This document shows positions 7,408-15,946 of a stretch of 64,000 nucleotides of DNA, one piece after another. The stretch is from Hymenobacter mellowenesis. GTDB lineage: Bacteria > Bacteroidota > Bacteroidia > Cytophagales > Hymenobacteraceae. How positions within the stretch are numbered: position 1 is the first letter of the stretch; each line of letters begins with the position of its first letter. Both the position numbers and the translations under genes were made by a program. The stretch covers positions 186,001-250,000 of the forward strand of contig NZ_JAUQSX010000006.1 in the NCBI RefSeq assembly GCF_030581005.1, given 5' to 3'. The notes under the pieces were generated by a model. It did no database searches and had not been told where the DNA came from. It saw only the letters and a program-made list of their open reading frames with translations.

Positions 7408-9942
7408 TCAGCCGCCGAAGCCGCCGCCGCCCTGGGGCGCGGCCTCGATGCGGCCCGGCTTGGCCTTGCTGGCGCCGATGTACCAGGTGAAGCCCAGCCA
7501 GCCCACGCGGGTTTCGTCCTTGCTGTAGCGGGTGCTGGCCAGCGCATCGGTGGCGATTTCGGTGCGGTAGGCGTTGGTGTTCAGCAGGTCGGAGATGCGC
7601 AGGGTGAGGGCGGCGCGGTCGGAGAAGAGGCGCTGGCGCAAGGCCAGGTCCAACTGGCCCCAGGCCAGCTGCCGGCCCTGGGCCGTGAGCGAGGCCGAGC
7701 GCACGTTGCCGCTCAGCTGCATTTCCAGGGTGGGGCGGAGGGTGAAATTGTTGGCGAGGCGGGCGGTGCCCACCAGGGCGGTGCGGTTGTTGGCGATGCC
7801 GTTGCCGGCAATCTGGGCGCGGTAGAGGCTGGTGCTGGCCGTCAGGCGCCACCACTTGGCCAGGGGCTGGTTGAGGCTCAGCTCGGCGCCGAGGTTGGTG
7901 GTGGTGCCGAGGTTGTCGTAGGTTTCGGCCGTCACCAGGCCGGCGTTGCCGGCGAGGCGGGTGGCGGTGGTGTCCACGAAGCGCAGGCGCTGGATGCTGT
8001 TGGTGGTGATGCGGGCAAACACGGTGCTCGTGATGGTGGCCTGGCCCACGGTCAGCTGGTGGCCCAGCTCGATGTTGTTGCTGAACTCGGCCTGCAGGCG
8101 CGGGTTGCCGAGGCGGTAGCTGCGCGGGTCTTGGTAGATGGCCAGCGGCAGCTGCTGCATGAAGTTGGGGCGGTTGAGGCGGCGGGCGTAGCTCAGCTGC
8201 AGGCGGTTCTGGCCGGGCTCCTTGCCAAAGTCGCGGCTGATGAGGGCCGAGGGGAAGAAGCTCAGGTAGTCTTGTTGCAGGTTACCGCGCTGGCTGATGC
8301 CCACGCCGCCCGCAATGCTACCGCTCAGGTAGGTGTATTCGGAGCGCAGGCCCACCTGGGCATTCCACTTCTGCCCAAAGGAGTGCTGGGCCGTGACGTA
8401 GGCAGCGGGCACCAACTGGTCAGAAGCGTAAGTAAGCGAGCGGGCGGGGTCGTTCACGAAGTCGTCGGGGCGGCTTTCGTTGGCCGCGAAGCCGAAGCTG
8501 TTGCTGCCGTGGTTGCCTTGGTGCTCCAGCTTGGCGCCCATTTCGAGGCGGCCTTTGCCGTCGGCCAGCGGGTGGGTGTAATCAATCTGTCCGTACTGGA
8601 TGTTGGCCAGCAAATCGAGCTGTTGCCGGGTGCCGGGCTGCGGCACGCCCGCCGAGCCGGCCTCGGCGTACTGGCGCTGCACCACCGGCACGTTGGCGTC
8701 AATGACCACGCCGCCGAAGTTGGCCGTCAGCTCGCGGCCTTTGTGCGCCTCCCAGGTGCGGCGGTAGTTGCCGCCGAAGTTCAGCATTTTCACCTGCACG
8801 TCGAGGTCCTGGCGGCCGCGGGCGCGCTGCACCGGGCCGTTGTTGGTTTGCTGGGTCAGCTCCTGGCCTTCGCCTTCAATGTTGCGCTCGGTGCCGCCGC
8901 TCACGTTCAGGCCCAGCGTCTGGCTTTTAGGTAGTTCCAGCTCCACGCCGGCCCGCAGGTTGTGGTTGCGGTGAATTTCGTTGCCGACGCCGACCTGCGT
9001 GGTTTGCACCGTTTCGGTGCCCACCCGGGCCGTTTGCTCCGAGTGGCCTTTGCTGCCATAGGTCACGTCGCGGCCGTCGTAGCCGCCGCTCCAGGTGGCC
9101 TTGCCCACCTTGCGGCTCAGGCTGAGGTTGCCGCTGTACTTGTCGTTGGTGCCCAGGTTGATAGTAGCGGTGCCGTTGGTGCCGGAGCGGGTTTCTTTCT
9201 TCGTAATCAGGTTGATAACCCCGCCGCCACCGGCCGCGTCGTACTTAGCCGAGGGGTTAGTAATCACCTCCACCTGGGCAATGCGCGAAGCCGGAATCTG
9301 GTCGAGGCGCTGGCCGCCGCCGTTGCCGCCGTTGCTCACGCCCGCCGGCTTGCCGTCGATGAGGATGGTGACGTTCGAGGTGCCGCGCATGCTCACCGTG
9401 CCGTTCACGTCCACACTCACCGAAGGCACGTTTTGCAGGATGTTGGCCGCCGTGCCGCCCACGCTGGCCAGGTCTTTTTCCACGTTAATCACGCGCTTGC
9501 CCAACTCTTCTACCACGGCCGCTTTTTGGCCCGTCACCACTACTTCGTTCAGCTTGGTAGCCGTGGCCGCTGTCATTTTCATGCCCGCAAACTGCGCCGT
9601 TGGCGCGGCCTCCGTTAGCGTAAAGCGGCGGCGCACCACCTGGTAGTTCAGGTCCTGCACGCGCAGCAGGTAAGTGCCCAGCGGCAGCGCCGCGGCCTTA
9701 AAGGTGCCCTGCTCCGTGGTCTGGGCCGCGGCGACAAACGTGGAATCGGCGGCGCGCAGCAGCAGCACATCCGAAAAAGGTACGGCCTTGCCCGAGCCGG
9801 CTTCTACCAGGCTGCCGCTCACAGCGCCGGGGCCGCCGGTTTGCGCAGCAGCGGCGAGTGGCAGCGCCAGCCCGGCAACAGTCAGGCCGAGCAAGGCACG
9901 GCCCACGCGGAAAATCGAAGCGGAGGTGATAAAAGTTTTCAT
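7408..9942 (-). CDS. TonB-dependent outer-membrane receptor (carboxypeptidase-regulatory-like N-terminus)
   Basis: 844 residues. A Sec signal peptide (residues 1-34, ending PLAAAAQ) is followed by a beta-sandwich regulatory-like domain (about 38-120: VSGSLVEAGSGKAVPFSDV, GTYLLRVQDLNYQ). A plug domain follows (about 130-245), including NILQNVPSVSVD, VTILIDGKPAGVSN and AQVEVITNPSAKYDAAGGGG, and then a ~600-residue beta-barrel. This layout fits the CarboxypepD_reg/OMP_b-brl_3 receptor class in Bacteroidota. The protein ends in a flexible Gly-rich tail (QGGGGFGG) instead of the usual terminal aromatic strand. There is no SusD partner nearby, so the substrate is unknown. Transcription likely starts about 170 nt upstream at a good promoter. 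Confidence 0.9.
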   Translation of the reverse strand: MKTFITSASIFRVGRALLGLTVAGLALPLAAAAQTGGPGAVSGSLVEAGSGKAVPFSDVLLLRAADSTFVAAAQTTEQGTFKAAALPLGTYLLRVQDLNYQVVRRRFTLTEAAPTAQFAGMKMTAATATKLNEVVVTGQKAAVVEELGKRVINVEKDLASVGGTAANILQNVPSVSVDVNGTVSMRGTSNVTILIDGKPAGVSNGGNGGGQRLDQIPASRIAQVEVITNPSAKYDAAGGGGVINLITKKETRSGTNGTATINLGTNDKYSGNLSLSRKVGKATWSGGYDGRDVTYGSKGHSEQTARVGTETVQTTQVGVGNEIHRNHNLRAGVELELPKSQTLGLNVSGGTERNIEGEGQELTQQTNNGPVQRARGRQDLDVQVKMLNFGGNYRRTWEAHKGRELTANFGGVVIDANVPVVQRQYAEAGSAGVPQPGTRQQLDLLANIQYGQIDYTHPLADGKGRLEMGAKLEHQGNHGSNSFGFAANESRPDDFVNDPARSLTYASDQLVPAAYVTAQHSFGQKWNAQVGLRSEYTYLSGSIAGGVGISQRGNLQQDYLSFFPSALISRDFGKEPGQNRLQLSYARRLNRPNFMQQLPLAIYQDPRSYRLGNPRLQAEFSNNIELGHQLTVGQATITSTVFARITTNSIQRLRFVDTTATRLAGNAGLVTAETYDNLGTTTNLGAELSLNQPLAKWWRLTASTSLYRAQIAGNGIANNRTALVGTARLANNFTLRPTLEMQLSGNVRSASLTAQGRQLAWGQLDLALRQRLFSDRAALTLRISDLLNTNAYRTEIATDALASTRYSKDETRVGWLGFTWYIGASKAKPGRIEAAPQGGGGFGG

Positions 9943-10119
9943 GGTGCAGAAAAGAGGATTGGGAAGGCGAGAGGACTGCTCAGGTCGGGCAGCGGCCGCG
10001 GTTCCGCTGCGGGAGGAAGAATAGCCGTCGCCCGTTTTTCCCAGTGGATGGGAGGTTGTTGGGTAGTAGCGGGCCGTCTTTGGTACACGCTAAAGGCAGC
10101 TACTTGGTGTTGTATGGAA

Positions 10120-10150
10120 CAAATGTAAGACAGGTACTTTGTAACGCAAG
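10120..10150 (-). promoter_or_regulatory. Bacteroidota-type promoter of the TonB-dependent receptor gene
   Basis: Minus strand: TTG at 10149-10147, exactly 19 bp, then TACATTTG at 10127-10120. This matches the TTG-N19-TAnnTTTG consensus of Bacteroidota sigma-A. The implied leader is about 170 nt. It is the best complete promoter match found in the window. Confidence 0.7.
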
Positions 10151-10349
10151 GTACTGTTTCAAATATTTTGCCTTAAGCATAGCTTTTGTTGTCATTACCC
10201 ATTGATTAACAGAAAGAAAAATTTGTGGCCTGTAGCGGCTTTGATTCTTTTGAAGCAGTATAGTGGCTGAGTGTAGCGCTCGGTCAATAGATGCAGGCCT
10301 CACGATGGCGGTTGCCCGGTGCCTCAATTTTTTCTTTTGAGCACAAAAA

Positions 10350-10375
10350 AAGCCCTGACCGTTGGGTCAGGGCTT
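10350..10375 (-). terminator. Intrinsic terminator of the MORN-repeat gene
   Basis: Perfect 11-bp stem (AAGCCCTGACC/GGTCAGGGCTT), 4-nt loop, then a run of T on the minus strand. A palindromic repeat element separates it from the gene it serves. Confidence 0.85.
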
Positions 10376-10396
10376 AAGGCTTTCGGTTCAAAGGGT

Positions 10397-10496
10397 GAAC
10401 GTCATGCAGAGCGCAGCGAAGCAACTCGCTCGAATCATTGCAGGAGCCTGATTACTACCCCACGCGAGTTGCTTCGCTGCGCTCGGCATGACGTTC
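10397..10496. repeat. Palindromic intergenic repeat, copy 1
   Basis: Terminal inverted repeats GAACGTCATGC/GCATGACGTTC extend into long imperfect arms containing GCGCAGCGAAGCAACTCG. Length 100 bp. It is inserted between the MORN gene stop and its terminator. Confidence 0.9.
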
Positions 10497-10518
10497 TACA
10501 ACGCTGACCAACTCACAG

Positions 10519-11973
10519 CTACCGCCGTTTCACTGGTGCCTTGGGTTTCGGCTTGGCCTTGGGCTGGTGCACAGGGTCGGTCACCGCCTGGCCGTTGCGG
10601 TAGGTCACGGTGCGGTCCACAGAGGTGCCGTCTTCCTTGTAGTAGGTCCACACGCCGCTTTGCTTGCTGTTGCGATATAGCCCGTTCACGGCCAGCGTGC
10701 CGTCCTCGCGGTATTCCTTGAAGGGACCCTGAATCATGCTGCGCACGTAGGTGGTTTCCTTGCGCACCTTGCCCGACGGAAAATATTCCTGCCCCACGCC
10801 GGCCATGAAACCACCCAGGAACGGCTGCCGGCTCTGCACCGCGCCGTTCTCAAAGTAGGTGAGGCGCTCGCCCTGCAGTTTGCCCTGCGGGCCGTAGGTT
10901 TCCACCTTGCGCGGGGTCTTGCCGTCGGGGTAAAATTCGCGCCAGGTGCCGGCCGGACGGGTGCTTTTGTACTGCTCTTCGGCCTGTTTCACCTGCCCGG
11001 CCACGTCGTGGTAGCGCGTGATTTTGCGGTCTTTGCCGCCGTTGCTATAGTCAGTTTCCTCGCGCAGGTGGCCGTTTTCGAAGTATTCGAGGCCGTGGCC
11101 GGTGAGAACACCGTTCTTATAGGTGAGCTTGGTTTTGATTTGGCCGCTCTCGAAGTAGCTGGTGGCCGGCCCGTCAAGGTTGGCCGTGCCGCTCACCGGG
11201 GCGGCGCGCTTGGTCAGGTCGTCGCCCAGCTGGTTCTTCACCGCGCGCTGCACCAGCAACGCGGGCACGTAGGTGCTCTCCGTCTGCAGTTTGCCGCTTT
11301 GGTAGTAGCTGCGGTAGCGGCCGCGGCCGTTCTTGTCGGCTAGCACCTCCACCTCAATCTGGCTGTTGGGGTAATACGTTTTGTAGGGCCCCGACAGCAG
11401 TCCTTTTGTGAAGCTGCCTTCGCTCTGCACCACGCCGTTGGGGTAGTAGAATTTCACCGCGCCATTCGGCTGGCCCTCCACGTAGGTGATTTCGGCCTGG
11501 GTCTTGCCGTCGGGGTACAGCGACTTAAGCGGCCCATTCGGCTGGCCTTTGGTGAGCGTGGTGCGCAGCTTCACCGAGCCGTCGGGGTGGTAGTAGGTAA
11601 TTTCGCCATTCGGCACATCGTTTTCAAAGAAGCCAGCCTGGGCCACTTTGCCATCGTCGTAGTAGGTCTTGAAGGGGCCTTCGCGAATGCCGTCTCTGTA
11701 AGTAGCCTCCAGCCGCCGCGTGCCAGTAGGGTGAAATTCCACGTAAGCCGAGTCGCGCTTGCCCTGGTTGAAGCTGGTCTGTTGCTCCATCTTCCCATTG
11801 CGATAAAACCGCTTGTAAGTGCCCTGCGGCACGGTATCAGCCGCCACTAGGGCCGTATAAACTTCGCGTTTGTTGGTCTTGAGCGAGTCGTAATAAGAAA
11901 TAAAACGCTTCAGCCGCTGCCCGTGAGAGGGCAGGGCTAGCAGCAAAAAGAAAAAAGGAACCAAGTATTTCAT
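10519..11973 (-). CDS. Secreted MORN/YwqK-repeat protein
   Basis: 484 residues from the ATG at 11973, chosen because MKYLVPFFFLLLALPSHGQ is a good signal peptide; the open frame upstream is not protein-like. Nearly the whole mature protein consists of ~22-residue repeats of the form 'G-x-x-x-x-Y-(Y/F)-(P/E)-(D/N)-G-x-(V/I)' (FYRNGKMEQQTSF, YYPNGVVQSEGSF, YFENGHLREETDY), about 18 in number. Such repeats occur in Bacteroidota 'YwqK-family' proteins and form an elongated beta structure. The C-terminus is basic (KPKPKAPVKRR). Database names calling this family an antitoxin do not apply here, since no toxin gene adjoins. Exported; function unknown. Confidence 0.8.
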   Translation of the reverse strand: MKYLVPFFFLLLALPSHGQRLKRFISYYDSLKTNKREVYTALVAADTVPQGTYKRFYRNGKMEQQTSFNQGKRDSAYVEFHPTGTRRLEATYRDGIREGPFKTYYDDGKVAQAGFFENDVPNGEITYYHPDGSVKLRTTLTKGQPNGPLKSLYPDGKTQAEITYVEGQPNGAVKFYYPNGVVQSEGSFTKGLLSGPYKTYYPNSQIEVEVLADKNGRGRYRSYYQSGKLQTESTYVPALLVQRAVKNQLGDDLTKRAAPVSGTANLDGPATSYFESGQIKTKLTYKNGVLTGHGLEYFENGHLREETDYSNGGKDRKITRYHDVAGQVKQAEEQYKSTRPAGTWREFYPDGKTPRKVETYGPQGKLQGERLTYFENGAVQSRQPFLGGFMAGVGQEYFPSGKVRKETTYVRSMIQGPFKEYREDGTLAVNGLYRNSKQSGVWTYYKEDGTSVDRTVTYRNGQAVTDPVHQPKAKPKPKAPVKRR

Positions 11974-12039
11974 AGGCGCAAGAACGCAGGAAATGCTATT
12001 TCCGTGCAGTGTAAGGGTGGCGCTTAAAATTCGGGCCAA

Positions 12040-12074
12040 AAAAAGCCCCACCGAATTAACCGATGGAGCTTTTT
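12040..12074 (-). terminator. Intrinsic terminator of the thiolase gene
   Basis: Minus-strand stem AAAAAGCTCCATCG with CGGTGGGGCTTTTT, 14 bp with two G-U pairs and ending in a T run. It lies beyond repeat copy 2, about 140 bp from the thiolase stop. Confidence 0.75.
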
Positions 12075-12095
12075 GATAATCACAGAACAATAACA

Positions 12096-12202
12096 GAACG
12101 TCATGCTGAGCGCAGCCGAAGCATCTCGCGTGTGGTAGTAACCCAATCGTAAGGAATTACTATTGCACGCGAGATGCTTCGACTGCGCTCAGCATGACGT
12201 TC
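12096..12202. repeat. Palindromic intergenic repeat, copy 2
   Basis: GAACGTCATGCTGAGCGCAG...GCATGACGTTC, 107 bp, arms nearly perfect. It is inserted between the thiolase stop codon and its terminator. Confidence 0.9.
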
Positions 12203-12215
12203 CAGCAACAGCAAA

Positions 12216-13400
12216 CTACAACGCCTCTACCACAATGGCGCTGGCGCCGCCGCCGCCGTTGCAAATGCCCGTCACGCCGATTTTGCCGCCCTCGTTCTTG
12301 AGCACGTTCATCAGCGTGGTCACGATGCGCGCGCCGGAGGCGCCCAGCGGGTGGCCCAGGCTCACGGCCCCGCCGTACTTGTTCACCTTGTCGCCTTCGA
12401 GGTTCAGCAGCTTGTTATTGGCCAGGCTCACCACCGAGAATGCTTCATTGATTTCGTAAAAATCAACATCGGCGGCCGTCTTGCCAGCGTTTTTTAGCGC
12501 CTTCGGAATGGCCAGCGCGGGCGACGTGGTGAACCACTCAGGCGCCTGCTCGGCATCGGCGAAGCCCAGGATGCGGCCAATGGGCGTTAGGCCCAGCGCG
12601 TCGGCTTTCTCGCGGCTCATCAGCAGTACGGCGGCGGCACCGTCGTTCAGCGTGGAGGCGTTGGCGGCAGTTACGGTGCCGTTTTCTTTGATGAAGGCAG
12701 GCTTAAGGCCGGGCACTTTGGCGAAATCCACCTTCAGGTATTCCTCGTCGTCTTCGATAACGGTGGTTTTGCCGCGGCTCTCGATGGTCACGGGCACAAT
12801 TTCATCTTTCTTCTTGCCAGCCTTGGCGGCCGCCGCGCTCCGGGTGTAGCTCTCGATGGCAAAAGCGTCCTGCTGCTCGCGGGTGATGCCCATTTCCTTA
12901 GCCGTGTTCTCGGCCGCGTTGCCCATGGCGTAGTCGTGATAGGGGTCCCACAGGCCGTCGCGCACGAGGCCGTCAATCATCTGCCCGTGCCCGTACTTGG
13001 CCCCGAAACGGGCCTTGTCGAGGTAGTAGGGCACGTTGCTCATGCTCTCCATGCCGCCGGCCAGAATTACGTCGGCCTGCCCCAGCATAATGGCCTGGGC
13101 GGCAAACATGATGGCCTTCGAGCCCGAAGCACACACTTTATTAACGGTCGTGCATTCCACCGTGTCGGGCAGACCGGCTTTCTTGGCGGCCTGGCGGGCG
13201 GGCGCCTGGCCCAGGTTGGCCGAAATCACGTTGCCCATAATTACCTGCTCGACTTCCAAAGGCGCAACGCCGGCCTTTTCCAGGGCTCCTTTCAGCGCAA
13301 TCGCGCCCAGCTCCGTGGCCGACAACGACGCCAGCGCCCCGCCAAACGACCCAATGGGCGTGCGGACAGCGGAAATAATGACAACTTCTTTGGTTTGCAT
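12216..13400 (-). CDS. atoB: Acetyl-CoA C-acetyltransferase (thiolase)
   Basis: 394 residues from ATG 13400; the frame upstream is noncoding. It condenses or cleaves acetoacetyl-CoA in short-chain fatty acid and ketone metabolism. The nucleophile is Cys 90 in VNKVCASGSKA. The remaining catalytic residues lie in NEAF, GHPLGASGARI and the terminal GICNGGGGASA. The length is normal for the family. It is a single gene with its own terminator, separated from it by repeat copy 2. A -7-like TACTTTTG lies 43-50 bp upstream. Confidence 0.94.
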   Translation of the reverse strand: MQTKEVVIISAVRTPIGSFGGALASLSATELGAIALKGALEKAGVAPLEVEQVIMGNVISANLGQAPARQAAKKAGLPDTVECTTVNKVCASGSKAIMFAAQAIMLGQADVILAGGMESMSNVPYYLDKARFGAKYGHGQMIDGLVRDGLWDPYHDYAMGNAAENTAKEMGITREQQDAFAIESYTRSAAAAKAGKKKDEIVPVTIESRGKTTVIEDDEEYLKVDFAKVPGLKPAFIKENGTVTAANASTLNDGAAAVLLMSREKADALGLTPIGRILGFADAEQAPEWFTTSPALAIPKALKNAGKTAADVDFYEINEAFSVVSLANNKLLNLEGDKVNKYGGAVSLGHPLGASGARIVTTLMNVLKNEGGKIGVTGICNGGGGASAIVVEAL

Positions 13401-13442
13401 ACCGATGTTAAATGAAGTGGGGTGGGAGGTTGAATCTGGCCG

Positions 13443-13450
13443 CAAAAGTA
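13443..13450 (-). promoter_or_regulatory. Possible -7 element of the thiolase gene
   Basis: Minus-strand TACTTTTG matches TAnnTTTG, 43 bp upstream of the ATG. No TTG at the -33 spacing. Confidence 0.4.
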
Positions 13451-13539
13451 CGGATTTACCGGCCCCGAACACGTAGTCAGACTAACAGGCGTTAGCCAGA
13501 TTAGGTTGCCAGGCCAGCCGGCTGGTTATCAGTCGGAAA

Positions 13540-14556
13540 TTACCAGGTGGGCTTATTAGGGTCCGGTTTCTGCGCGGCCGGGCGGGCCAGCTGCTGCAGG
13601 TACTGCTGCTCCTGGGCCCGCAGGGTTTCCAGCAGCTGGCGCGCCTGAGCGGGGCTGAGGTTCATGGCCTGCAGGCGCTCGCGCTGGGTTTGGAGCTGCA
13701 CATCGGCCGACGTGGCGGCCTCGGTTCCGGGCCGGTTGCTGCGGGCGTTGGGAGTAGGAGAGGAAGCGCCGGCGCTGCGGTCGAGGCCGCGCTGCTGGCC
13801 CGGTTCCTCACCCGTGGGTATCGGCTGCCGGTTACCATTGCCCAGCGTACGCCCGCCTGCAGCTGTGCTTCCCGGGGCAGCGCTGGGCTGGCGTGGGTTG
13901 GGCTGGCCGGCGGCATCAGGCCGGGCTGCGGGTGGGCCGGTGGGCAGTGCGGGGCTGGGCTTTTGGTCGTTCACCTCGCCTTTGCGGTCGGTGCCGGCTT
14001 TCTCGGCGGGCTGGTTCTGAGCAGTTCCGGTTTTTTCCGGCGACGTCTTTTCGTCTTCCGGTTTCTTTTCCTTGGAAGGCCCGGGTGGCGTTGGCATTTG
14101 AGGGGCGTTGGGCCGCTTGGCCAGGTACTCGCTCAATACTTCATAGTCGAAGCGCGCGCCGGCGTTGCGCGGGTCCAGCAGCAAAGCCTGCCGCAGCAGC
14201 CCAACCGCCTGCGCCAACTGGCCTCGCTGGGCCGCCTGCACGGCCAGCTGCTGCCGCGCCACGCTGCTCAGCGCCGCCGGGCTGCCCGTGAGCAGGCGCT
14301 CGTAGGTGGCGTGGGCAGGCGCCAGCAGGCCCGCCCGGGTTTGCGCGTGGGCCAGGTTCAGCAGCAAGCGGGGGTCGGGCGTGCGGCGAGATTTTGCCGC
14401 CAATGCATTCTCAAAAGCATACACGGCCACGGCGGCGTCGCCCTTGCGGTAGGCCGCCGTGCCCGCCGCCACTGCCACATTACGGTCGCGCACGCTCGTG
14501 AGCAGCCGCAGGCCAGGCCCACTTAGGAGTAATATGGCTAGGCCCAGGTACTTCAC
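13540..14556 (-). CDS. Tetratricopeptide-repeat protein, BatC/BatE-like
   Basis: 338 residues, GTG start. The N-terminus is hydrophobic (YLGLAILLLSGPGL), a signal anchor. TPR helices span about 28-145 (GTAAYRKGDAAVAVYAFENA, LLNLAHAQTRAGLLAPAHATY, AVGLLRQALLLDPRNAGARF). From about 155 to 285 the chain is Pro/Gly/Lys/Glu-rich low complexity and probably disordered, and the end is Gln-rich (QARQLLETLRAQEQQYLQQL). The start overlaps the stop of the VWA gene by 4 bp (GTGA), so the two form a coupled unit. In Bacteroidota, Bat operons combine VWA membrane proteins with TPR partners and are linked to envelope stress or gliding. BatA and the MoxR ATPase are not present here. Confidence 0.75.
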   Translation of the reverse strand: MKYLGLAILLLSGPGLRLLTSVRDRNVAVAAGTAAYRKGDAAVAVYAFENALAAKSRRTPDPRLLLNLAHAQTRAGLLAPAHATYERLLTGSPAALSSVARQQLAVQAAQRGQLAQAVGLLRQALLLDPRNAGARFDYEVLSEYLAKRPNAPQMPTPPGPSKEKKPEDEKTSPEKTGTAQNQPAEKAGTDRKGEVNDQKPSPALPTGPPAARPDAAGQPNPRQPSAAPGSTAAGGRTLGNGNRQPIPTGEEPGQQRGLDRSAGASSPTPNARSNRPGTEAATSADVQLQTQRERLQAMNLSPAQARQLLETLRAQEQQYLQQLARPAAQKPDPNKPTW

Positions 14557-15629
14557 AGCTTGATGGTAGTTATGGTGAGGGCAACATCTAGGGCCAGCAG
14601 CAGCAGCGCCGCCGCCAGGGAGTAGCGGTAGCGGTTGTCGGCCACGGCCACGGTGCGCACCTGCTCGGCCAGGCCGGGCATGTTGCGCAATAAGCGCAGC
14701 AGCGGGTCAAACCCGTTTTGCTGGTCGTTCAGCTCCACGTACTGCCCGCCGGTTTGGGCCGAAAGCTGCAGCAGGGCCGCTTCCCGCAGGCGCGTTTCCA
14801 CCACTTGGCCCCGGCCGTCGCGCACAAAACCACCGCCCGGTTTGGGGATGCGCGCGCCTTTGGCCGTGCCCACGCCCACCGTATAGATGCGGGCGCCGGT
14901 GCGCCCCAGTTCCCGCAGCACCGGCTCCAGGTTCTCGCCAAAGTCTTCGCCGTCGCTCACCAGCACCAAGGCCGTGGCCCGCGGCGTGGCCGCTGTGGTG
15001 CTCAGTCGCTTCAGCACCAGTTCTAGCGGCTCCCGCAGGGTGGTGGGGCCGGGCGGCAGCAGGCTGGTGCGCAACGTGCGAATGAATACCTGCACCGCCG
15101 CCTGGTCGTACGTGAGCGGGCATTGCACCGTGGCTTCGGCCCCAAATACCACCAGCCCCAGCCGGTCGGCCGGAAACTGCGCCACCAGTTCTTCCAGCTC
15201 GGCCTGAGCTCGCAGCAAACGCGAGGGTGTCACGTCGGGCGCGTCCATCGAGCGCGACACGTCCACCAGCAGCCACACGTCTTTGCCCGCCGTGCGCACC
15301 GGGCGCTGGCTCACGCCCAGAGACGGGCCCATGGCCGCCACCAGCAGGGCCACCCCAGCGGCCATGCGCAGCGCCAGCTTCCAGCCGCGGCGCCGGGCGC
15401 GGCTGCCCAGCGCCCGGCCCGCACGCCCCACCCGGGCCCAATGCCGGGCCAGCAGCAGCAGCGCCAGCCCCAGTGCAATGCCCACGGCGATAAAATCAGG
15501 ATAGGCCCAGGTCAGCAAAAGCAGGAGGTAAAGGTCAGAAAAGCAGCGCCGCCCCAAAGCAACAACACGAAACAGCAACAGTGGCAAGCAGGCCTCAAAG
15601 ATAATTTTTTTCGTTTGACGTATGGTCAA
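14553..15629 (-). CDS. VWA-domain membrane protein, BatB-like
   Basis: Up to 358 residues; the upstream boundary given is a TTG codon and the true start is uncertain (an internal TTG near residue 38 is possible). Two membrane segments lie near the N-terminus (about 33-62 and 88-104). The von Willebrand A domain follows, with an intact MIDAS start Asp123-x-Ser125-x-Ser127 (DVSRSM) and later TTLREPL and SDGEDFGE. A last membrane helix is at the C-terminus (SLAAALLLLALDVALTI). The order TM-VWA-TM is that of BatA/BatB. It is coupled by a 4-bp overlap to the TPR gene downstream. Its 5' end lies close to the divergent tRNA promoter. Confidence 0.8.
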   Translation of the reverse strand: MTIRQTKKIIFEACLPLLLFRVVALGRRCFSDLYLLLLLTWAYPDFIAVGIALGLALLLLARHWARVGRAGRALGSRARRRGWKLALRMAAGVALLVAAMGPSLGVSQRPVRTAGKDVWLLVDVSRSMDAPDVTPSRLLRAQAELEELVAQFPADRLGLVVFGAEATVQCPLTYDQAAVQVFIRTLRTSLLPPGPTTLREPLELVLKRLSTTAATPRATALVLVSDGEDFGENLEPVLRELGRTGARIYTVGVGTAKGARIPKPGGGFVRDGRGQVVETRLREAALLQLSAQTGGQYVELNDQQNGFDPLLRLLRNMPGLAEQVRTVAVADNRYRYSLAAALLLLALDVALTITTIKL

Positions 15630-15643
15630 TTCAGTTCGGCTAG

Positions 15644-15651
15644 TATATTTG
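15644..15651 (+). promoter_or_regulatory. Possible -7 element of the tRNA cluster
   Basis: TATATTTG fits TAnnTTTG and lies 32 bp before tRNA-Ser. The nearest upstream TTTG (15614) is 26 bp away rather than 19. Confidence 0.5.
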
Positions 15652-15682
15652 CACCCGCTTCGGACGGAAGCGAAACCAGCCT

Positions 15683-15770
15683 GGAGAAGTGGGTGAGTGG
15701 CTGAAACCAGTAGTTTGCTAAACTGCCGTAGCTCTAAAGGTTACCGGGGGTTCGAATCCCCCCTTCTCCA
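15683..15770 (+). tRNA. tRNA-Ser (anticodon GCT)
   Basis: Acceptor GGAGAAG/CTTCTCC, anticodon stem-loop with TTGCTAA loop (GCT, reads AGC/AGU), a long class II variable arm and the TTCGAAT T-loop. The discriminator is A and CCA is not encoded. Confidence 0.95.
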
Positions 15771-15772
15771 CT

Positions 15773-15850
15773 AATAATGTTGGGTTGCGAAAGCATCCCG
15801 TTGGGGCTCCACCCAGTAGGACGTTTTCTAAGCCCAACATTATTTTTTTT
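15773..15850 (+). terminator. Long-stem structured element with T tract between tRNA-Ser and tRNA-Pro
   Basis: Perfect 12-bp inverted repeat (AATAATGTTGGG, 15773-15784; CCCAACATTATT, 15833-15844) followed by T8 on the plus strand. The 48-nt loop can form inner pairings (GAAA/TTTC and TGGG/CCCA). It reads as an intrinsic terminator with an unusually large structured head, or a small RNA. tRNA-Pro begins immediately after the T tract. Confidence 0.65.
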
Positions 15851-15924
15851 CGGGGTGTAGCGTAGCCCGGTATCGCGCCTGCTTTGGGAGCAGGAGGTCG
15901 TAGGTTCGAATCCTGCCACCCCGA
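15851..15924 (+). tRNA. tRNA-Pro (anticodon TGG)
   Basis: 74 nt. Acceptor CGGGGTG/CACCCCG with the C1-G72 pair usual for bacterial tRNA-Pro, anticodon stem CCTGC/GCAGG with loop TTTGGGA, T-arm with TTCGAAT. CCA is not encoded. Confidence 0.95.
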
Positions 15925-15946
15925 CTTATTTTCCCGCCCCGTTTTC

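Larger units (their letters stand above)
9943..10518. other. Long intergenic region between TonB receptor and MORN gene
   Basis: No convincing gene. It holds the receptor's upstream region with a full promoter (10120-10150), an AT-rich stretch with the direct repeat AGGTACT at about 10131 and 10149, a strong terminator (10350-10375) and one palindromic repeat (10397-10496). Open frames here are short and overlap these elements. Confidence 0.7.

Noticed and set aside
10100..10507. Small open frames in the receptor/MORN gap
   Set aside because: They overlap a promoter, a terminator and a palindromic repeat, and encode no recognisable peptide.
10519..11973. MORN/YwqK protein as an antitoxin
   Set aside because: The label comes from a database family name; there is no toxin gene beside it and it has a signal peptide.
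13482..13495. CTAAC/GTTAG hairpin after the TPR gene as a terminator
   Set aside because: The stem is only 5 bp and no T tract follows.
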